Position numbers and translations under genes: made by a program. DNA of 32,447 bases from Massilia eurypsychrophila (GTDB lineage Bacteria; Pseudomonadota; Gammaproteobacteria; Burkholderiales; Burkholderiaceae_D). The notes beneath the pieces are model-generated. The model was not told the origin of the DNA and did not search any database. It saw only the letters and a program-made list of their open reading frames with translations. The DNA is taken from contig NZ_PDOC01000033.1 of the NCBI RefSeq assembly GCF_002760655.1, positions 1 through 32,447 on the forward strand, read 5' to 3'. Positions 29,398-32,447 of the stretch are shown here, in pieces (positions within the stretch are counted from its first letter, which is position 1; the number at the start of each line of letters is the position of its first letter).

Positions 29398-31221
29398 TTA
29401 CCGCACCACAGTCACCGTCACCTGCTTCGGCACCCAGTTGCCGGCCGCGTCGGCTGCGTTGAACTGGATGGTATGGGTCCCAGTGCTCCACAGGGCCGTG
29501 TTCCACGAGTACGACTGCACACCGCCGTAGCCCTGGCCGACCATCGTGTTGTCGATGTACAGGCGGGTGAACAAGCCGGCCGGGCCGCTGTCATCGGTGG
29601 CGCGCGCGCTGATGGCGACAATGCCGGAGACGGTGCCCGCGACCGGGTTGTCGATCGACGATACCGGAGCGGTGATGTCCTTGGCGGGCGCCGGCGTCGG
29701 CGTGACGCTGCCGTTGGCAACGTTGACCGAGACGGGGGCCGACGCCATGAAGTTGCCGGCAGCATCGTAGGCCGTGGCCACCAGTGCCACCATGCCGTTG
29801 GCCGAATTGGCCGAGTTCCAGCTGAAGCTGAATGGGCTGGCGGCGTCGGTTGCGACGATGGTGCCGTTGGCGGACAGGTCGACACGGGTCACGCCGACAT
29901 TGTCGGTGGCGGTGACGTTGACCGTGGCGAGCCCACTGACCGACGAGCTTGCCGCCGGCGAGGTAATCGTCGACGCCGGCTTTTGGGTATCGGCCACCGG
30001 CACCGAAGCGCGAACAGCCCTGACGGCCGCGGCGGCGTTGACGCGGCCGTAACCGAAGCTGGAATCACGCCCGGCAGCGCCGAGGTCGACGGCGCTCGAG
30101 AACAGCGCCTGTTCGATCTTGGCGCCGTCCAGCGATGGATTGGCCGCCATCATCAACGCCGCCACGCCGGCTGCTACCGGGCTGGCGAACGAGGTGCCGT
30201 TCCAGCCGCCATAGCTGCCGCCTTTCGAGGTGGTCCAGATGCTGGCGCCTGGTGCGGCCAGCGACACAAACGCGCCGTGCGTTGACCAGCTCGTCTTTTT
30301 GTCGTACTGATCGGTTGCGGATACGGCGATCAGACTGGTGGTGGGCGTGGTGCTTTCGTTGAGGCCGTTGTTGCCGGCGGAGACGAACACCAGGCCGCCC
30401 TTGCTCTTCATGTAGTTGGCCGCGCTCTGGATGGTGGCGTTGCCGGCCAGCGGACCGTAGCTGACGTTGGCAATGCGCGCGCCGCGGTCGGCCGCCCAGG
30501 TGATGCCGTTGGCGATCGTGCTCGAATAGGCCTGGCAGCTTCCCGTCGCGCTGTCGTAACTGGCGATGCGGATGGGCATGATCTTCGCCTGACCGGCGAC
30601 GCTGGCGACACCAGTGCCGTTGTTGCTGCGCGCCGCGGCCGCGCCGGCAACGGCGGTGCCGTGACCGCAGACGTCGGACGTGTCGGTGTTGTTGCTTGCC
30701 ATGTTGTAGCCGGCGACCATGTTCGGCGCCAGGTCGGGATGCGTGCCGTCGACACCCGAGTCCAGGATGGCGATGGTGACGCCCGCGCCCTGCGTCGTGT
30801 CCCAGGCAATGTCGGCGCCGATCTTTGCAATGTGCCACTCGCTGCCGATGTAGGGATCGTTGACCGCCAGCGTGCTCTTGTACTTGCGGTCGAGTTCAAC
30901 CAGGCGCAGCGCTGGATTGCGGCGCAGTTTTTCGACGATGGCCGTTTCGTTGGCGCCGGCCGGCAAGTCGACGATTTGCAGGTTCGACTGGCCCATCTTG
31001 CGGCGCTTGCCGCCGTGTGCTTTCAGAATCTTGTCCAGGTCGTCGCCAGCCAGGCCGGCGCGCCCTTCAACCAGGATGCGGCCACGGGCATACTCGTGCA
31101 CGCCATCGCTGAAGTCGGCGGCGCGGGCGACACCGGTCATGGACAGCAGCGTGGCCCCGAGGGCCATCGCGATTCGGGTGCGGGAAGTGGTGAAACCATT
31201 AGTCAGTGCGATTTTCGACAT
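29398..31221 (-). CDS. Secreted subtilisin-like serine protease (S8) with Ig-like domains
   Basis: A 607-residue exported protease. A signal peptide (about 1-35, ending GVARAAD) is followed by a propeptide-like region with RGRILVEGRAGL and LQIVDLPAG (40-120). The peptidase S8 domain (about 125-400) has a complete triad: Asp154 (AILDSGVDGTHPDL), His187 (CGHGTAVAG) and Ser344 (NGTSFASPVAAG), with oxyanion Asn284 (SAGNNG). Two bacterial Ig-like domains follow, at about 415-505 and 515-605, each with the SPAASSSVSGLATVNVTATD or NPVAGTVSGIVAISARATDD type of start, joined by a Pro/Thr linker. They may help folding or substrate binding. The protein is likely extracellular. A strong terminator follows; it is probably monocistronic. 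Confidence 0.92.
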   Translation of the reverse strand: MSKIALTNGFTTSRTRIAMALGATLLSMTGVARAADFSDGVHEYARGRILVEGRAGLAGDDLDKILKAHGGKRRKMGQSNLQIVDLPAGANETAIVEKLRRNPALRLVELDRKYKSTLAVNDPYIGSEWHIAKIGADIAWDTTQGAGVTIAILDSGVDGTHPDLAPNMVAGYNMASNNTDTSDVCGHGTAVAGAAAARSNNGTGVASVAGQAKIMPIRIASYDSATGSCQAYSSTIANGITWAADRGARIANVSYGPLAGNATIQSAANYMKSKGGLVFVSAGNNGLNESTTPTTSLIAVSATDQYDKKTSWSTHGAFVSLAAPGASIWTTSKGGSYGGWNGTSFASPVAAGVAALMMAANPSLDGAKIEQALFSSAVDLGAAGRDSSFGYGRVNAAAAVRAVRASVPVADTQKPASTITSPAASSSVSGLATVNVTATDNVGVTRVDLSANGTIVATDAASPFSFSWNSANSANGMVALVATAYDAAGNFMASAPVSVNVANGSVTPTPAPAKDITAPVSSIDNPVAGTVSGIVAISARATDDSGPAGLFTRLYIDNTMVGQGYGGVQSYSWNTALWSTGTHTIQFNAADAAGNWVPKQVTVTVVR

Positions 31222-31605
31222 GCATGAGTCCGTTCAGAAGTAGAGGCACGGCGCAACAACTCGCCGGAAGATTGATGCTGCTGATGAGAACGGTGGATGG
31301 TAGTGGCATCGAAAAGCTGCCGCAAGTCATGATTCCAGGCGAACGCGGGAATCGATATGTACTTGATATTGCACGGGAACTTCAGAAAGTCTGCGTCAGA
31401 GGCTGGCTTGATGACAGTTTGACTTCGAAAGGATTTGCAAGATGTAAGTCCGTTCCGAATCTTCATAGGAGACCCGTTCGAGCGGTGTTATTTTGTGTAT
31501 TGAAAATAGCTACGACGTAAATTGGATGAATGGCAAATGTGTTTTCTCACATTTGGTAACAAAGTATTTGAACGTATGTCGCGTGGAGTTCTCATTTCTA
31601 AGCGT
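31222..31605. other. Upstream region of the S8 protease gene
   Basis: About 380 bp with no believable gene. The perfect 8-bp inverted repeat CAAATGTG/CACATTTG at 31534-31555 (loop TTTTCT) lacks a T run and could be an operator or mRNA hairpin. Confidence 0.4.
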
Positions 31606-31740
31606 TCAAACCTGTTCTCGTAGATAGGCCGGGTTTGCGCCGATGATGACGAAGTCTATATCGATGAGCAAGTACGGGTACGGCGACGCCGCGAATAGCG
31701 CGGAAAAGCCGGGTCTTGTGGTCATCACTAACCGTTGCAT
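31606..31740 (-). pseudogene. PAS-domain protein fragment
   Basis: About 44 residues from ATG 31740 end in FSALFAASPYPYLLIDIDFV followed by GANPAYLREQV and a stop. This is the first third of a sensor PAS domain, cut off before the rest of the fold. No kinase or other output domain follows downstream. It is probably a relic of a signalling gene truncated by deletion. The reading frame can be extended upstream to 31839, but that part runs over a terminator hairpin. Confidence 0.55.
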
Positions 31741-31790
31741 GAAAGTGATTTCAGACGCGTCTTGATCGCCGTCCAGTGTTTGCGCGGACC

Positions 31791-31829
31791 AAAAAAAAGC
31801 TGGAACCAGCTTGACGCAAAGTTCCAGCT
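31791..31829 (-). terminator. Rho-independent terminator after the lipoprotein gene
   Basis: AGCTGGAAC (31798-31806) pairs with GTTCCAGCT (31821-31829), a perfect 9-bp stem. On the minus strand it is followed by eight T. It lies 22 bp past the lipoprotein stop codon and ends the DUF4331-lipoprotein transcript. Confidence 0.9.
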
Positions 31830-31851
31830 CGCTGCGCACAAGGGCAGTTTG

Positions 31852-32142
31852 CTACGGCAGCGCTTGCGGCTCGGTGTTTTCCGGCGCCGTGGCGACGATG
31901 GCTTCTACCGTCGCGCTCGGCTCCGTGTCATCCGGCGAGGTCGCGATCAACGCCATGACGGCAGCGAAGAACGCGTCTACCATCGGCACTGGTGTCGGTG
32001 TCGGTGTCGGCACCGGCGCCGGCGTATCGGGCGCGCGGTAATCGTCGCCGTCGCCGCCGCAGGCTGTAAGGCTGATTGCGGCCAGCATCGTCACCGCGAC
32101 GATGACCGCCCTTTTGCGGCCGGGGATTGTGAATGGCTTCAT
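31852..32142 (-). CDS. Small proline/threonine-rich lipoprotein
   Basis: A 96-residue lipoprotein. A basic N-terminus and hydrophobic stretch (VIVAVTMLAAISLTAC) end in lipidated Cys28, followed by GGDGDD, which disfavours retention only weakly. A PAPVPTPTPTPVP linker precedes a short acidic, alanine-rich C-terminus. AGGAG lies seven bases before the ATG. It starts 15 bp after the DUF4331 stop, so the two are probably one operon closed by the terminator at 31791-31829. I know no function; it may be anchored at the outer membrane and work with the DUF4331 protein. Confidence 0.75.
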   Translation of the reverse strand: MKPFTIPGRKRAVIVAVTMLAAISLTACGGDGDDYRAPDTPAPVPTPTPTPVPMVDAFFAAVMALIATSPDDTEPSATVEAIVATAPENTEPQALP

Positions 32143-32157
32143 AGATTTCTCCTCGAC

Positions 32158-32447
32158 TTAGTTATTGCCTGGCAGCGGGGTGTTCAGGTACGGGAACACG
32201 CCCTTGAAGTCGGCGGCGGTCTTGCGCACGCCATCGGTCAGCGCCGCGCCGCCGGCTGGAGCATCGGACGGCTTGCAGCCAACTTTGAGCGTGTCGGTGG
32301 CGCCGGTCAGCACGCACAGGGCGCCCATGGCAACGCGCAGCGACAGGTCGGTGACGTCGTCGGCTGGACGGCGGCCGTTCGGGAAGCCGGCATTGTCGCC
32401 GGCGGCTACGCCGAGCGGACTCTGCGTAGCGACCGGACGCGGCGCGA
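32158..32447 (-). CDS. DUF4331 protein, C-terminal part
   Basis: The last 95 or so residues of a protein whose 5' end lies outside the right edge. The visible sequence contains GFPNGRRPADDVTDLSLRVAMG and ends VRKTAADFKGVFPYLNTPLPGNN. This GRRPxDDV...FPYLxTPxPG pattern is the C-terminal signature of the DUF4331 family, exported proteins of unknown function. Two cysteines are present. Frame and stop are clear. It is followed by the small lipoprotein gene. Confidence 0.85.
   Translation of the reverse strand, partial: APRPVATQSPLGVAAGDNAGFPNGRRPADDVTDLSLRVAMGALCVLTGATDTLKVGCKPSDAPAGGAALTDGVRKTAADFKGVFPYLNTPLPGNN

Noticed and set aside
31206-31520. A 104-codon plus-strand frame upstream of the protease
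   Set aside because: No family resemblance and no ribosome site; the region is better seen as intergenic.

Overview
The window looks like chromosomal DNA of a GC-rich betaproteobacterium of the Burkholderiales, most likely Oxalobacteraceae (Massilia/Janthinobacterium/Duganella type). The grounds are a four-gene DUF3348-DUF802-OmpA-DUF2894 operon, which I know from Burkholderiales, DUF4331 and DUF427 proteins, a quinoprotein-associated SoxYZ-like carrier, and general codon use. These assignments come from recognising families by eye; no database search was run.

Layout. Positions 1-1.2 kb hold the tnpA-tnpB-tnpC end of an IS66-family element that leaves the window. It abuts a RepB-like primase. 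With an AlpA-type regulator and a P4-type tyrosine integrase, the primase forms the remnant of an integrative element (1.2-4.4 kb). From 4.59 to 10.99 kb an AT-richer island is bounded by two diverged 52-bp copies of a tRNA-Ser-like 3' end plus terminator. The island carries a P-loop ATPase, a Hachiman anti-phage pair (hamA DUF1837 nuclease, hamB DEAH helicase) and a small DUF3223/DCL-like gene.

From 11.2 to 15.2 kb lies a decayed second copy of an OmpA-DUF2894 gene pair. Its DUF2894 gene is split by a complete 2,468-bp IS21-family element with a 6-bp target duplication, and its OmpA gene carries two small deletions. From 15.4 to 18.5 kb are three tightly packed genes: a SoxYZ-like carrier, a metallo-beta-lactamase-fold hydrolase and a flavocytochrome c sulfide dehydrogenase-like flavoprotein. 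No quinoprotein dehydrogenase is visible beside them. From 18.6 to 21.1 kb is a lasso-peptide cluster in the order C-A-B. It includes a 43-codon precursor gene with a plausible Gly1-Asp9 core. A small lipoprotein and a LuxR-type regulator follow.

From 22.8 to 27.6 kb is the intact operon DUF3348 - DUF802 (MotA/ExbB-like stator protein with a repeat-rich coiled tail) - MotB/OmpA-like - DUF2894. All junctions overlap, and the operon resembles the ZorA/ZorB core of Zorya without its effectors. The rest holds a small hypothetical gene, a DUF427 protein, a PH-domain protein, a secreted subtilisin-like protease with its own terminator, a PAS-domain fragment, and a lipoprotein following a DUF4331 gene that runs off the right edge.

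The most interesting items are the att-flanked Hachiman island, the candidate lasso peptide, and the stator-like operon with its decayed duplicate. The two copies form about 1.4 kb of direct repeat around the lasso and sulfur/quinoprotein genes.
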